A DNA stretch of 64,000 nucleotides from Rhizobiaceae bacterium (GCA_028279875.1 JANQMU010000018.1:1-64000), one strand, 5' to 3'; shown: positions 55,592 to 64,000, counted from the stretch's first letter. Translations and numbers: made by a program. The notes: generated from the letters alone by a model not told the origin.

Positions 55592-57022
55592 TCAATCAGG
55601 CTCCAGGACCCCGGCGAGGATCGTCAGCGCCTCATCCATCTCTTCGGGCGTGAAGGCGCAAAAGCCGAACAGCAGGCCGTTGAGCGACGATTTTCCATGG
55701 CTGAACTGGGAGAGAGGCTGAATGGTCACGCCCTCGTGCGCCGCCCTTTGCGCGATCTCAGTATCGGGAAGGCCAGGGTTGAGGTGAAAGGCGATCTGCA
55801 TGCCGGCCTGATGGTCTTCAAAGGACCCGTATGACCGGAATGATCCGGTCAGCCGGTCCAGCAGATATTTCCGCCGCTCGGCATAGATGCGGCGCATGCG
55901 CCTGAGGTGCCGGTAGAACTCGCCATTGCCGATGAACTGCGCCAGCGCTTCCTGCGGCATGGCGGAGGCTTTCACCCCGAAGCGCTTCTGTGTGGCCTGA
56001 AACCGTTCGACCAGCGCATCGGGTGCGATGAGGTAGCCAAGCCGCAGGCTGTTTGAAAAGATCTTGGAGAAACTGCCCACATAGATGGTCCGGCGCAGCG
56101 CGTTGAACCCGGCCATGGCCGGTATCGGCCGGCCGGCATAGCGGAATTCACTGTCGTAATCGTCCTCGACGATCCATCGGTTGTTTTCTTCCGCCCAATG
56201 GATGAATTCGAGGCGCCGGCTGGCCGACATCGCCCCGCCGAGCGGAAACTGGTGTGACGGTGTCAGCGCGATCAGCCGGGCCTTGCCGGCGGACGGCGTC
56301 AGCACCGCACCGCCGCCGTCAATCTCCATGAAGACGGCCTTCAGCCCCAATGCGGAGGCGTGATCGCGTAGCGGCAGATAGCCGGGATCCTCGAGACCGA
56401 TTTCGTCTCCCCGCCGGAGGAGGGTGCGCAGGCACATCTCCAGCGCGTCGTCGGCCCCGGCGGTGATCATCACCTGGTGCGGCCCGGCGTCGATGCCGCG
56501 CCATTCGGAGACATGGGCAGCCACGGCTCTGCGCAGTTCCATGTTTCCCTGCCCGCCGTCGCCAACCAGCAACCGGGCGGGTGCAGTTCGGCATATGCGC
56601 GACACGGTCTTGGCCCACTGGCTGTAGGGAAACAGCCGCATGTCGGGCTGGCTGATCTGGAACGGTCTGGCCGATGGGGTCCCGTCCGTCGGCGTCGTCC
56701 TGACGGGCGGGGCTCGGCGCGCCGGCAACTCGACCGGGCCCATTTCGCAAACCCTGTAGCCCGATCCCCGGCGACTGGTCAGATAGCCCTCCGCGACCAG
56801 CTGTTCATAGGCCGTGACAACCGTAGACCGGGACACACCCAGTTCGGTGGCGAAGACCCGGGTCGGCGGCAGCTTTGTTCCCGCCGGCAATTCGCCCGAC
56901 GCGGTCTCCGCGCGGAACCACCGGCAAATCTGTTCGAACACCGGAACCGGCGATGTCCGGTCGATCGAAAAGGCCATCCAGGGGATGTTCTTCATTGAAT
57001 TGGTCTGTTTGTTTGTCTCCAT
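55592..57022 (-). CDS. MocR/PdxR-type regulator (GntR HTH fused to aminotransferase fold)
   Basis: This protein of about 476 residues has an N-terminal GntR winged helix (PVPVFEQICRWFRAETASGELPAGTKLPPTRVFATELGVSRSTVVTAYEQLVAEGYLTSRRGSGYRV) and a type I aminotransferase-like domain with the PLP lysine in YVGSFSKIFSNSLRLGYLIAP and the DDYDSEFRY motif. Such regulators sense PLP or amino compounds. The start is uncertain: ATG 57022 would lie at the expected transcription start of the promoter at 57028-57056 (leaderless), while ATG 56995 would leave a short leader. It is divergent from a GNAT gene, its probable target. Confidence 0.88.
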   Translation of the reverse strand: METNKQTNSMKNIPWMAFSIDRTSPVPVFEQICRWFRAETASGELPAGTKLPPTRVFATELGVSRSTVVTAYEQLVAEGYLTSRRGSGYRVCEMGPVELPARRAPPVRTTPTDGTPSARPFQISQPDMRLFPYSQWAKTVSRICRTAPARLLVGDGGQGNMELRRAVAAHVSEWRGIDAGPHQVMITAGADDALEMCLRTLLRRGDEIGLEDPGYLPLRDHASALGLKAVFMEIDGGGAVLTPSAGKARLIALTPSHQFPLGGAMSASRRLEFIHWAEENNRWIVEDDYDSEFRYAGRPIPAMAGFNALRRTIYVGSFSKIFSNSLRLGYLIAPDALVERFQATQKRFGVKASAMPQEALAQFIGNGEFYRHLRRMRRIYAERRKYLLDRLTGSFRSYGSFEDHQAGMQIAFHLNPGLPDTEIAQRAAHEGVTIQPLSQFSHGKSSLNGLLFGFCAFTPEEMDEALTILAGVLEPD

Positions 57023-57027
57023 TTTGG

Positions 57028-57056
57028 ATATTAACACTATACCGAAATGAGAACAA
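57028..57056 (-). promoter_or_regulatory. Sigma-70-type promoter for the MocR-type gene
   Basis: On the minus strand TTGTTC (57056-57051) and TAATAT (57033-57028) are 17 bp apart. The expected transcription start falls at about 57021-57022, on the ATG at 57022. The region is AT-rich compared with both genes. Confidence 0.5.
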
Positions 57057-57092
57057 ACTGATCCCGAACCGCATGAAAACAAGGATCGCGCC

Positions 57093-57827
57093 ATGCCGCA
57101 TCGCGTCAATGATCTCGGCCAGCCCATCGGCGAGGCGCTGCCGGACTGGGTACCGGCCCGGTTTCCGGACGACGCCCGCATGGACGGTGTTCATTGCCGC
57201 GTGGTGCCGATCGACACCGCCGCCCATGCCGCCGACCTCTTTCAGGCCTTTCGGCAGGAAACGGATGGCCGGGTGTGGACCTACCTGTCCGAGGGTCCGT
57301 TCGAAACCGTGGACGCGCTTGCCGCGTGGCTGGACAGGATGGCGGCACTCGACGACCAGGTCTGTTACGCGCTGATCGAAAAACGAACCGGCAAGGCCGC
57401 GGGTGTCGCCAGCTATCTTCGCATCCAGCCCCGGAACGGGGTGATCGAAGTCGGCAGTATCGCCTATTCGCCGCGATTGCAGAAGACGATCGCCGCGACC
57501 GAAGCCATGTTCCTGATGATGAAGCAGGTATTCGACGTGTGGGGCTACCGCCGCTACGAGTGGAAGTGCGATGCGCTCAACGCGGCGTCCAGAAGCGCCG
57601 CCGAGCGGCTGGGTTTTACCTATGACGGCCTGTTTCGCCAAGCCGTCGTCTATCGTTGCCGCAACCGCGACACCGCCTGGTATTCCATTCTCGATAAGGA
57701 CTGGCCGGTCCTCGAACCGGCCTACAGGCGATGGCTGGCAGCCGACAATTTCGACCGGCGGGGCCGCCAGCAAAACCGGCTTGCCGAGCTGATCGCAGCC
57801 TCGTGTCAGGCTGCGGCGCCCGATTGA
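57093..57827 (+). CDS. GNAT-family N-acetyltransferase (RimJ/RimL-like)
   Basis: This 244-residue protein has the GNAT core in residues 30-215: RVWTYLSEGPFETVDALAAWLDRM, YALIEKRTGKAAGVASYLRI, VIEVGSIAYSPRLQKTIAATEAMFLMMKQVFDVWGYRRYEWKCDALNAASRSAAERLGFTYDG. This is the Acetyltransf_3/RimJ-type arrangement, with the acetyl-CoA loop modified (SPRLQKTIAATEA). The substrate may be a small amine or a protein N-terminus. It is divergent from a MocR-type regulator. AAGGA precedes ATG 57093. Its TGA stop abuts the stop of the minus-strand molybdoenzyme gene. Confidence 0.87.
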   Translation: MPHRVNDLGQPIGEALPDWVPARFPDDARMDGVHCRVVPIDTAAHAADLFQAFRQETDGRVWTYLSEGPFETVDALAAWLDRMAALDDQVCYALIEKRTGKAAGVASYLRIQPRNGVIEVGSIAYSPRLQKTIAATEAMFLMMKQVFDVWGYRRYEWKCDALNAASRSAAERLGFTYDGLFRQAVVYRCRNRDTAWYSILDKDWPVLEPAYRRWLAADNFDRRGRQQNRLAELIAASCQAAAPD

Positions 57828-59888
57828 TCAGCCGTTCGGCGGGCATTTTTCGACGTTGACGAAGGTCTCGTTGTAACAGGCGCCATCGGCAATGTCGGTG
57901 CGGATGTCAGCCGGGATCAGCGCGTTGACGGTGTGCCCCGTCCGGCTGGATTTCAGCCAGGTGCCCTTCGGGCTGTAAAGCACGCCGCTGCGCGTGGCGT
58001 CGGTGACGACAAGGCGCAGCGCGACTTGCCCCCGGTCGTTCCAGACGATCACCTCATCGCCATCCGCCAGGCCGCGCTCGGCGGCGTCGGCCGGGTTCAT
58101 TTCAAGGATTTCCGGCCCGTCCGATTCGGTACATCCGCCGAAGGTCGCATTGGTGCGCTTGGCCGAAGAGGGCGAGATCAGGGCGAACGGAAAATCCCGC
58201 GGGACCGGTTCGTAGCGCGGTACGCCATAGCCGAAGCGGGTCTCCAGATCCTCAGAATAGAGTTCGATCCGTCCCGTTTCGGTAGCCGGCAGAACCGTAT
58301 CACACAGGATGAGGTCGCCGCCGTCAGGCCGGTTCATGGCGATGGCGCGGTCCAGCGGAATGCGGCTTGGCGACACGCCGTCGAAGCGCCGGTCCTCGCC
58401 ATCCATCGCCTCGTCCATCAATTGCGCGTCGCCTGCTGTAAAGACCGGGTCGTCATAGCCGAAACGGGCGGCAAGCCGGCGGAAGATTTCCGTGTTGGGA
58501 AGCGCGTCCGCGACCGGCGGGATGACCGGCGCGGCGCGCTGGACATAGTTCTGTCCATAGGCGCCGTAGATGTCGTCGCTTTCGAAGTGGCTGGCGGCTG
58601 GCAGGATGATGTCGGCATAGGCCATGCTGTCAGTCATGACGACATCCGAACCGGCGATGAACAGGTCTTCGCGCATCAGCGCCCGCAGGAGATTGGCCTG
58701 ATCGGGATGCGTCGCCACCGGGTTGTGATTGTAGATCATGGTTGCCATGACCGGCGGGTCCAGCGTCTCGTCCAGCAGCTTTTCGGCCACATCGACGATG
58801 TTGAACATGCGTGTTCCGGCAGGGATGAGATCGGGGCGCTGCAGCCGATCCGGTGTCTTCGGCGCGGCAAGGCCGGACTTTGCAATCACCCCGGCGCCAG
58901 GGCGGCCGTGATTGCCGGTGAGCGCCTGCAGGGCCATGGCGGCCCTGAGGCCCGATCCGCCGCTGCGGCCCCTTTCGATCCCGTTGCCGCAGGACATGGC
59001 GACGGTCTTTGAATGCCGGTAGAGATCGGCCAGTTGACGAAACTCGGCCGCGGTCAGGCCGCACAGGGTCTCGACGTCGTCCACCGAATATTGGCGCGCC
59101 TGATCCATGAAGGGCTCGAAGCCGTGGGTCCATTTTTCGATGAAGGCCTCGTCGAGGCCTCCGAGCCGCTGAAGTTCGCCTGCGAGGGCCATCGCCAGCA
59201 CCACATCGGTGCCGGGTCGAATCTGGACGAACAGGTCGCACTGCTCGGCGATTTTCGTGCGTTTCGGATCGATGATGACGAGCTTCGCGCCCTCGGTACG
59301 CGCCTGCTTGAGGACCCGCGTCAGGTGCAGGTTCGAGACGGTGACATTGTTGCCCCAGACGACGATCAGGTCGGCATGCACCGCCTGTTCCGGCGGCATG
59401 CCCGGCGCATCGCCGAAGAGGCTCGAATAGGCCGTCCCGCGAACGCCGCCGCAGAGCGGGCCGCGGTTCAGCAGCGTCGCGCCCATTTTGTAGAAGAAGC
59501 GCCGGTCCATCGATCCGCCCGCCAGTTCGCCGTGCGGTCCGGCATAGTTGAACGGCATGACGGATTGCGGCCCGTGCCGTTCGATGGCCCGGGTGAAGCC
59601 GTCGAAAATCCGATCAAGCGCCTCGGTCCAGGAGACGGCCTCATAGGGGCCGGTGCCCCGCGGCCCAACCCGCTTGAGCGGATGTTTCAGCCGTCCAGGG
59701 CCATGGACAAACTGCGGATAGGAGCGGACGACCTTGTTGCAGATCACACCGCCCGTATAGGGGTTGGCGCGAGACCCTTTGACCTCGACCAGTTCACCAT
59801 CTTTGACGCGAACCGCGAGGCTGCACGTATCGGGACAATCCAGCGGGCAGACACTGGGCAGCGTCCGCACGGCGACATGTTCATTCAT
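57828..59888 (-). CDS. Molybdopterin-dependent oxidoreductase (DMSO-reductase family, 4Fe-4S)
   Basis: This 686-residue protein begins with cysteines at 14, 18, 22 and 50 (CPLDCPDTC ... GVICNK), the 4Fe-4S site of this family. Molybdopterin-domain blocks follow: AVSWTEALDRIFDGF, DLIVVWGNNVTVSNLH, KLVIIDPKRTKIAEQCDLFVQIRPGTDVVLAMA, SCGNGIERGRSG, and the C-terminal cofactor-binding domain (LEMNPADAAERGLADGDEVIVWNDRGQVALRLVVTDATRSGVLY). No Tat signal is seen, so it is cytoplasmic. Start 59888 is chosen because the cysteine motif follows at the usual distance. The gene stands alone: no electron-transfer subunit or chaperone gene is adjacent. Substrate unknown. Confidence 0.9.
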   Translation of the reverse strand: MNEHVAVRTLPSVCPLDCPDTCSLAVRVKDGELVEVKGSRANPYTGGVICNKVVRSYPQFVHGPGRLKHPLKRVGPRGTGPYEAVSWTEALDRIFDGFTRAIERHGPQSVMPFNYAGPHGELAGGSMDRRFFYKMGATLLNRGPLCGGVRGTAYSSLFGDAPGMPPEQAVHADLIVVWGNNVTVSNLHLTRVLKQARTEGAKLVIIDPKRTKIAEQCDLFVQIRPGTDVVLAMALAGELQRLGGLDEAFIEKWTHGFEPFMDQARQYSVDDVETLCGLTAAEFRQLADLYRHSKTVAMSCGNGIERGRSGGSGLRAAMALQALTGNHGRPGAGVIAKSGLAAPKTPDRLQRPDLIPAGTRMFNIVDVAEKLLDETLDPPVMATMIYNHNPVATHPDQANLLRALMREDLFIAGSDVVMTDSMAYADIILPAASHFESDDIYGAYGQNYVQRAAPVIPPVADALPNTEIFRRLAARFGYDDPVFTAGDAQLMDEAMDGEDRRFDGVSPSRIPLDRAIAMNRPDGGDLILCDTVLPATETGRIELYSEDLETRFGYGVPRYEPVPRDFPFALISPSSAKRTNATFGGCTESDGPEILEMNPADAAERGLADGDEVIVWNDRGQVALRLVVTDATRSGVLYSPKGTWLKSSRTGHTVNALIPADIRTDIADGACYNETFVNVEKCPPNG

Positions 59889-60012
59889 GACGGCTTCGAA
59901 TCCTGTTTTCGGGACGTCGACCTTACGGCCGAAGGCGGTCGTCTTGAAATATCCAAAACCTTGAAAAACAGACCGACCAATTTGCCGCGCCTGGAGCCGC
60001 GTATGACGACGA

Positions 60013-60825
60013 TCAGTCGGCCGCCTCGCCGTCGGCGGACGGGGCGGCGATGTCCATGTCAAAACCGGTCTTCGGTTCCAGCGTTCGCTTGATCACGTCC
60101 ATTTCCGATTTCAGGTGCCGGGCGATCGCCGCATCGGCCTTGTCGGGGTCGCCGGCCTCTATGGCGGCGACAAGCGCGGCGTGTTCCTGACGGCTGGACC
60201 GGCGTTCAGCTTCGCCGAATTTCGGAAAATAATGCAGCACATGCGAGCGCCGGCCGCAATCGAGACTGAGATCGTGGAATTTTTGCGAAAAGTGGTTGTG
60301 GCTGGTGCGCGATATCTCACGGTGGAAAGTCAGGTCGGCGCCGTAGATCCGGTAAACGTCATTGGTCTCAAGGGCGTCCTCATAATCCTGCTTCGCCGCT
60401 TGGAGACGCGCCAGATCGTCATCGACACGGGCCGTCGCGGCCTGTCTCGCCACGGAGCGGGCGAGGATCAGGTGGCTGTCGAGATATTCGCTGAAATTGT
60501 CCAGCATATGGGGTGCGACGATGCTGGTGCGGCTTGGAAGAAACACCAGCAGGTCCTCGCTGGCCAGCATCACCAGCGCTTCGCGGACCGGTGTGCGCGA
60601 TACGCCGAACCGTTTGGCGAGCGCCACTTCGTCGAGCACTGAGCCGGGATCAAGCCGGATCCAGAGGATGTCCTCGCGCAGTTCCTCGTAGACGCGCACT
60701 GACCCCCGTTTGCTCTTCGGCCTGCCGTCTTCCGACGGATCGAGCTTCAGCGGCTCAAGGGTCTTGCGTGTTCCGGTTTCCAGTTTCTTCTTCCCGGTCG
60801 GGTGCATGAGAGCAACGGCGACCAT
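60013..60825 (-). CDS. GntR-family regulator (FCD subfamily)
   Basis: This 270-residue protein has a charged N-terminal tail of about 45 residues, then a GntR winged helix (VRVYEELREDILWIRLDPGSVLDEVALAKRFGVSRTPVREALVMLASEDLLVFLPSRTSIV) and an FCD domain (FHREISRTSHNHFSQKFHDLSLDCGR, RQEHAALVAAIEAGDPDKADAAIARHLKSEM) with the conserved metal-binding His residues. The start at 60825 follows AAGGGAGATCAGG. It is divergent from the binding-protein gene at 61028, with an AT-rich dyad in between, and likely controls that operon and the downstream hydantoinase-like gene. Confidence 0.9.
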   Translation of the reverse strand: MVAVALMHPTGKKKLETGTRKTLEPLKLDPSEDGRPKSKRGSVRVYEELREDILWIRLDPGSVLDEVALAKRFGVSRTPVREALVMLASEDLLVFLPSRTSIVAPHMLDNFSEYLDSHLILARSVARQAATARVDDDLARLQAAKQDYEDALETNDVYRIYGADLTFHREISRTSHNHFSQKFHDLSLDCGRRSHVLHYFPKFGEAERRSSRQEHAALVAAIEAGDPDKADAAIARHLKSEMDVIKRTLEPKTGFDMDIAAPSADGEAAD

Positions 60826-60945
60826 CCTGATCTCCCTTGGCGGGTCCGCTGACACGGCGGGCCTTCGCGACTCCGCGTCGGCACGTTGAATACGCGATTT
60901 GCCGCAGGCCTATCAAGCACAATCTGGCAGCGCATCCGGGCTTGC

Positions 60946-60961
60946 ATTATGTTTGTATAAT
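60946..60961. promoter_or_regulatory. AT-rich dyad, candidate GntR operator
   Basis: ATTAT and ATAAT are perfect arms around GTTTGT, inside the 202-bp gap between the divergent GntR and binding-protein genes. A further TTTGTAAG follows at once. Its AT-richness stands out against the flanks. It may also overlap the operon's -10 region (TATAAT 60956-60961). Confidence 0.4.
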
Positions 60962-61027
60962 TTGTAAGCTCAATTGTCCAGTCAGGCGTTTCCGTCCTCT
61001 GTGCTGGACCCGAAAAGGGAGGAAAGC

Positions 61028-62026
61028 GTGAAAAAATCAATCACAATAGCCGCCATGGCGGCGGGCATGACCCTCGCGGGAATGGTTTCGGTTGCGCAGG
61101 CGGCGGACGATCTCAACATCGCCTTCTTCGCCGCGTCGTCGCAGAACGGTTTCAACCAGGCGATCTATGCGGGCATCGAGGAGAAGGCCAAGGAACTCGG
61201 CGTCTCCACGGAAATCTATGACGGCCAGTTCAATGCGGCGCACCAGTACAGCCAGATCGAAGATGTGCTGGCGAGCGGCAAATTCGACGGCTTCGTGCTG
61301 ATGGCCAATGATACGGTCGGCATTGCCGGCGCGGTGGAACAGATCGGCGCGGCCGGAAAGCCGGTGGTGTCGACCCTGTTTCCCATCGGCCCGGACCTCA
61401 AGACGCTCGACCGGCAGGTCGACGGCCTGACGGCAACGGTCGCCTCGCCGCCGGCCGACGGGGCTCGTGAACAGGCCAAGGAAGTTGTCGAATTCTGCAA
61501 GGACAAGGATCCCTGCAACGTCGTGATCATGATCGGACAGCTCATCTTTCCGTTCGACAATCTGCGCTATGAGACCTTCCGCGAGGTTCTCGATGCGGAA
61601 GACAACATCAAGGTTGTGGCAACGGGCGAGGGCTCCTACAGCCCGGATGTCTCGCTGACGGCGATGACCGACATCCTGCAGGCCAATTCGGACATTCACG
61701 TGGTGCTGTCGAATGCCGACCAGCATCTCGTCGGCGTGGAGATCGCGCTCGATGCCGCCGGCTACAATGTGCCTGATCTGTTCCTGTCGGGCGGCGGTGC
61801 CGCGAATATCGCGATCAGCGCGATCCGCGAGGGGCGCTGGGATGCGACGCTGGCCTATTTTCCGAAAAGCATGGGCGCGATTGCGCTCGATATGGTCGTC
61901 AAGAAGCTGAAGGGCGAGGATATCCCCGAATCCATCAATATGGACGAGGTCGGTCCGATGCCGTTTATCATCGACAAGGCCGTGCTGGATGCCAACCCGG
62001 ACTTTGTCGGCGAGTGGGAACAGTAA
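61028..62026 (+). CDS. Sugar-type ABC transporter substrate-binding protein (third system)
   Basis: This 332-residue periplasmic protein has a signal peptide (KKSITIAAMAAGMTLAGMVSVAQA, cleavage near 25) and the type I sugar-binding fold: LNIAFFAASSQNGFNQAIYAGIEEKAKELGV, GQFNAAHQYSQIEDVLASGKFDGFVLMAND, IHVVLSNADQHLVGVEIALDAAGY, and AISAIREGRWDATLAYFPKSMGAIALDMVVKKLKGE. It starts at GTG 61028 after AGGGAGGAAAGC. Its ATPase and permease genes are not between it and the next gene, so they are probably beyond the window's right edge. The gene that follows is a hydantoinase A-like subunit, which hints at a cyclic amide or lactam-related ligand. Confidence 0.88.
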   Translation: MKKSITIAAMAAGMTLAGMVSVAQAADDLNIAFFAASSQNGFNQAIYAGIEEKAKELGVSTEIYDGQFNAAHQYSQIEDVLASGKFDGFVLMANDTVGIAGAVEQIGAAGKPVVSTLFPIGPDLKTLDRQVDGLTATVASPPADGAREQAKEVVEFCKDKDPCNVVIMIGQLIFPFDNLRYETFREVLDAEDNIKVVATGEGSYSPDVSLTAMTDILQANSDIHVVLSNADQHLVGVEIALDAAGYNVPDLFLSGGGAANIAISAIREGRWDATLAYFPKSMGAIALDMVVKKLKGEDIPESINMDEVGPMPFIIDKAVLDANPDFVGEWEQ

Positions 62027-62051
62027 GTACGCCGCCCATCCGATGAGGGAA

Positions 62052-62069
62052 GGGGCGTTTGCGCGCCCC
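62052..62069 (+). terminator. Intercistronic hairpin after the binding-protein gene
   Basis: GGGGCG and CGCCCC form a perfect 6-bp stem around TTTGCG, in the 74-bp gap before the next gene. No T-tract follows, so it is better seen as an mRNA-stabilising element than a terminator. The position repeats that of the hairpin at 51581-51606. Confidence 0.4.
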
Positions 62070-62100
62070 GGCCCCGACCCCGGTTCAATCACATAACGGG

Positions 62101-64000
62101 ATGTTTCCTGTGAGCAACAAACGCTATCGCATTTCCGCCGACATTGGCGGGACATTCACCGATATTGTCTATCAGGACCGCGACAGCGGCGTCTGCGGCG
62201 CGGCCAAGATCCTGTCGACGCCCGACAATCCGGCCCTTGCCGTCATCGAAGGCATCAAGACGGCCGTTCCGGCCGATGCCGGGATCGATTTCTTCGTGCA
62301 TGGCACGACGGTAGGCCTCAACGCGCTGCTGACCCGGCGCGGCGCCAGGGTCGCCCTGCTGACCACCGAGAAGTTCCGCGACATCTACACCATCCAAGGC
62401 AATGACCGCCGGGAGATCTTCTCGATCCGGTGGAACAAGCCGGAACCGCTGGCCGGCCTCGAAGACACCTTCACCGTGCGCGAGCGCATCGCGGCGGACG
62501 GCAGCATCGTGACGCCCCTCAACACCGCCGATCTCGATGTGCTGGTCGAGGCGGCGCGCCGCAACGGTTACGAAGCAATCGCCATCTGCCTGCTCTTTGC
62601 CTTCCGCAATCCGGACCATGAGCTGGCGGCCGAGGCCTATCTGCGCGAGCGGCTGCCCGATGTCGCCATCACGCTCTCCCACCAGGTATCGCCCGAGTGG
62701 CGCGAATTCGACCGCACATCCACGACGGTCATGGATGGCTATCTCGCTCCGGTCGTGCGGCGTTATCTGCAGACCCTCGTCGAGCAGTTGGAAAACCGGC
62801 TGCCGGAAAACCAGGGCCTGCATGTGATGGAGTCCAATGGCGGCGTGATGTCGGCAGCCTCGGCCAGCCGCATGCCGCTGCAGACGCTGCTGTCCGGGCC
62901 GGTCGGCGGCGCCATCGGGGGGCGGGCGCTGTCGGAGCTGACCGGCCGGCAAAACCTGATCTGCGTCGATATGGGCGGCACCTCCTTCGACGCCAGCCTA
63001 ATCATCGACGGCCTGCCGTCCTCATCGACCGAAACCATGCTGGAAGGGCTGCCCGTCCAGATGTCGGTGGTCGACATCCATGTCATCGGCGCTGGCGGCG
63101 GGTCGATCGCCTGGACGGAAGCCGGCGCCGCGCGGGTCGGTCCGCAATCGGCCGGCTCGCGACCGGGGCCGGTCTGCTACGGGCTGGGCGGCACGGAACC
63201 GACAGTGAGCGACGCCAATCTGGTGCTCGGGCGGCTGGATGGCGCCAATTTCCCGGGCGGCGAGGTGACGCTCGACAGGGCACTGGCGGAAGACGCGGTC
63301 GGCAAAATGGGTGCGCTGTTCGGCATGAACGCACAGGAAATGGCGCAGGGCATCATCGATATCATCAATGCCAAGATGGCCGACGCGATCCGCACCATCA
63401 CCATTCGGCGCGGCATCGATCCGCGCGATTTCTCCCTCGTCGCGTTCGGCGGCGCCGGTCCGGCGCAGGCCGCAGCGCTTGCCGAGGAGCTGGAGATTGG
63501 CGAGGTCATCGTGCCGGTGCATCCCGGCGCATTCTCCGCCTGGGGCATGCTGCAGACCGATGTCCGCCACGATTTCAAGGAAACGCTCTACGGGTTCTGG
63601 AACCAGTTCGAAAGCAAGGTGCTGGAAGAACGGTTCGAAGCGCTGGAGGCGAGCGGGCGGACCTATCTGCTGGATGAAGGGGTCGGCGAAGGGGCGATCA
63701 GCTTCGAACGCAGCGCCGATTTCCGCTATCACGGGCAGGAATATGTGCTGACGATCCCGATACCGGCCGGCGCCATCGACATGGACGCCGTGCGATCGTC
63801 CTTCGATCAGGCCTATGACCGCCAATATGGCCATTCCAGCCCGCAGGGGCTGGTCGAGGTCGCCAATCTGCGGGTCGCTGCGATCGGCCGGCTGGACCGT
63901 CCGGAAAACGCCGAACCGGAGGCTGGTCCGGTCAGACCAGCCCGCGAACGTATGGTCTATTTCAGCGGGTCGGAGCATCCGACCGCTATCATCGACAGAA
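62101..64000 (+). CDS. Hydantoinase/oxoprolinase family, N-methylhydantoinase A-like subunit (cut by window edge)
   Basis: The frame is open from ATG 62101 to the window edge (633 codons seen). GTG 62110 is an alternative start. N-terminal RISADIGGTFTDIVYQD is the phosphate-binding loop of the acetate/sugar-kinase-like fold of HyuA proteins. Further blocks are FVHGTTVGLNALLTRRGARVALLTT, CVDMGGTSFDASLI, VIGAGGGSIAWTEAGAARVGPQSAGSRPGPVCYG, and DFSLVAFGGAGPAQA. Such subunits hydrolyse cyclic amides with ATP, usually together with a HyuB-type subunit that would follow. It lies 74 bp downstream of the third binding-protein gene, probably in one operon under the GntR at 60013. Confidence 0.9.
   Translation, partial: MFPVSNKRYRISADIGGTFTDIVYQDRDSGVCGAAKILSTPDNPALAVIEGIKTAVPADAGIDFFVHGTTVGLNALLTRRGARVALLTTEKFRDIYTIQGNDRREIFSIRWNKPEPLAGLEDTFTVRERIAADGSIVTPLNTADLDVLVEAARRNGYEAIAICLLFAFRNPDHELAAEAYLRERLPDVAITLSHQVSPEWREFDRTSTTVMDGYLAPVVRRYLQTLVEQLENRLPENQGLHVMESNGGVMSAASASRMPLQTLLSGPVGGAIGGRALSELTGRQNLICVDMGGTSFDASLIIDGLPSSSTETMLEGLPVQMSVVDIHVIGAGGGSIAWTEAGAARVGPQSAGSRPGPVCYGLGGTEPTVSDANLVLGRLDGANFPGGEVTLDRALAEDAVGKMGALFGMNAQEMAQGIIDIINAKMADAIRTITIRRGIDPRDFSLVAFGGAGPAQAAALAEELEIGEVIVPVHPGAFSAWGMLQTDVRHDFKETLYGFWNQFESKVLEERFEALEASGRTYLLDEGVGEGAISFERSADFRYHGQEYVLTIPIPAGAIDMDAVRSSFDQAYDRQYGHSSPQGLVEVANLRVAAIGRLDRPENAEPEAGPVRPARERMVYFSGSEHPTAIIDR

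Noticed and set aside
55575..55592. GCGG-TTTT-CCGC hairpin followed by a T-run on the plus strand
   Set aside because: No plus-strand gene ends there. In the direction of the neighbouring minus-strand genes no T-run follows, so a terminator role is not supported.
62089..62952. 287-codon minus-strand frame at the right end
   Set aside because: The opposite strand encodes a clear hydantoinase A-type protein with conserved motifs. This frame is its shadow.

Overview
The window looks like chromosomal DNA of a GC-rich alphaproteobacterium, most likely Hyphomicrobiales (Rhizobiales). The reasons are the IalB-family secreted proteins, several sugar-type ABC importers paired with GntR/TetR regulators and dehydrogenases, a Tm-1-like/PEP-hydrolase gene pair, and a very large LktA-like filamentous adhesin. 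No rRNA, tRNA, CRISPR array or intact insertion sequence was seen.

Region A (1-13850) is a catabolic island. It holds the 5' end of an acetoacetyl-CoA synthetase gene (minus strand), a complete ribose/galactose-type ABC importer (binding protein, double ATPase, permease), an SDR dehydrogenase, a PEP-hydrolase-like TIM barrel, a Tm-1-like (UPF0261) protein, a flavin monooxygenase, a divergent TetR regulator, a decayed acetoacetyl-CoA synthetase paralog, a MaoC-type hydratase and an iron-sulfur/FMN/FAD oxidoreductase. Three near-identical 18-bp dyads (615-632, 9700-9717, 11844-11861) precede three transcription units and probably tie the island into one TetR regulon. The substrate is unknown.

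Region B (13865-40902) is a two-partner secretion locus. A 22-kb gene encodes a secreted adhesin of about 7440 residues, followed by its TpsB outer-membrane transporter and an IalB-like periplasmic protein. Divergent to the adhesin is an unusual regulator (PAS, LuxR-type HTH, and an alpha/beta-hydrolase domain that has lost its nucleophile). A perfect 16-bp dyad lies between them.

Region C (40938-45533) is accessory: a methyltransferase/MFS exporter operon with a divergent Rrf2 regulator, a second IalB-like gene, a gene-poor stretch of about 0.7 kb, and the broken 5' end of a molybdenum hydroxylase gene. Region D (45732-48232) is a NarL-type two-component system whose genes overlap.

Region E (48375-55471) is a sugar/sugar-acid uptake and oxidation cluster: two enolase-superfamily dehydratases (one clearly DgoD-like), a GntR regulator, an FrcBCA-like importer and an SDR. 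Region F (55592-57827) has a MocR/PdxR-type regulator divergent from a GNAT acetyltransferase. Region G (57828-59888) is a stand-alone molybdopterin oxidoreductase. Region H (60013-64000) starts another GntR-controlled unit with a sugar-type binding protein and an N-methylhydantoinase A-like subunit that runs off the right edge.
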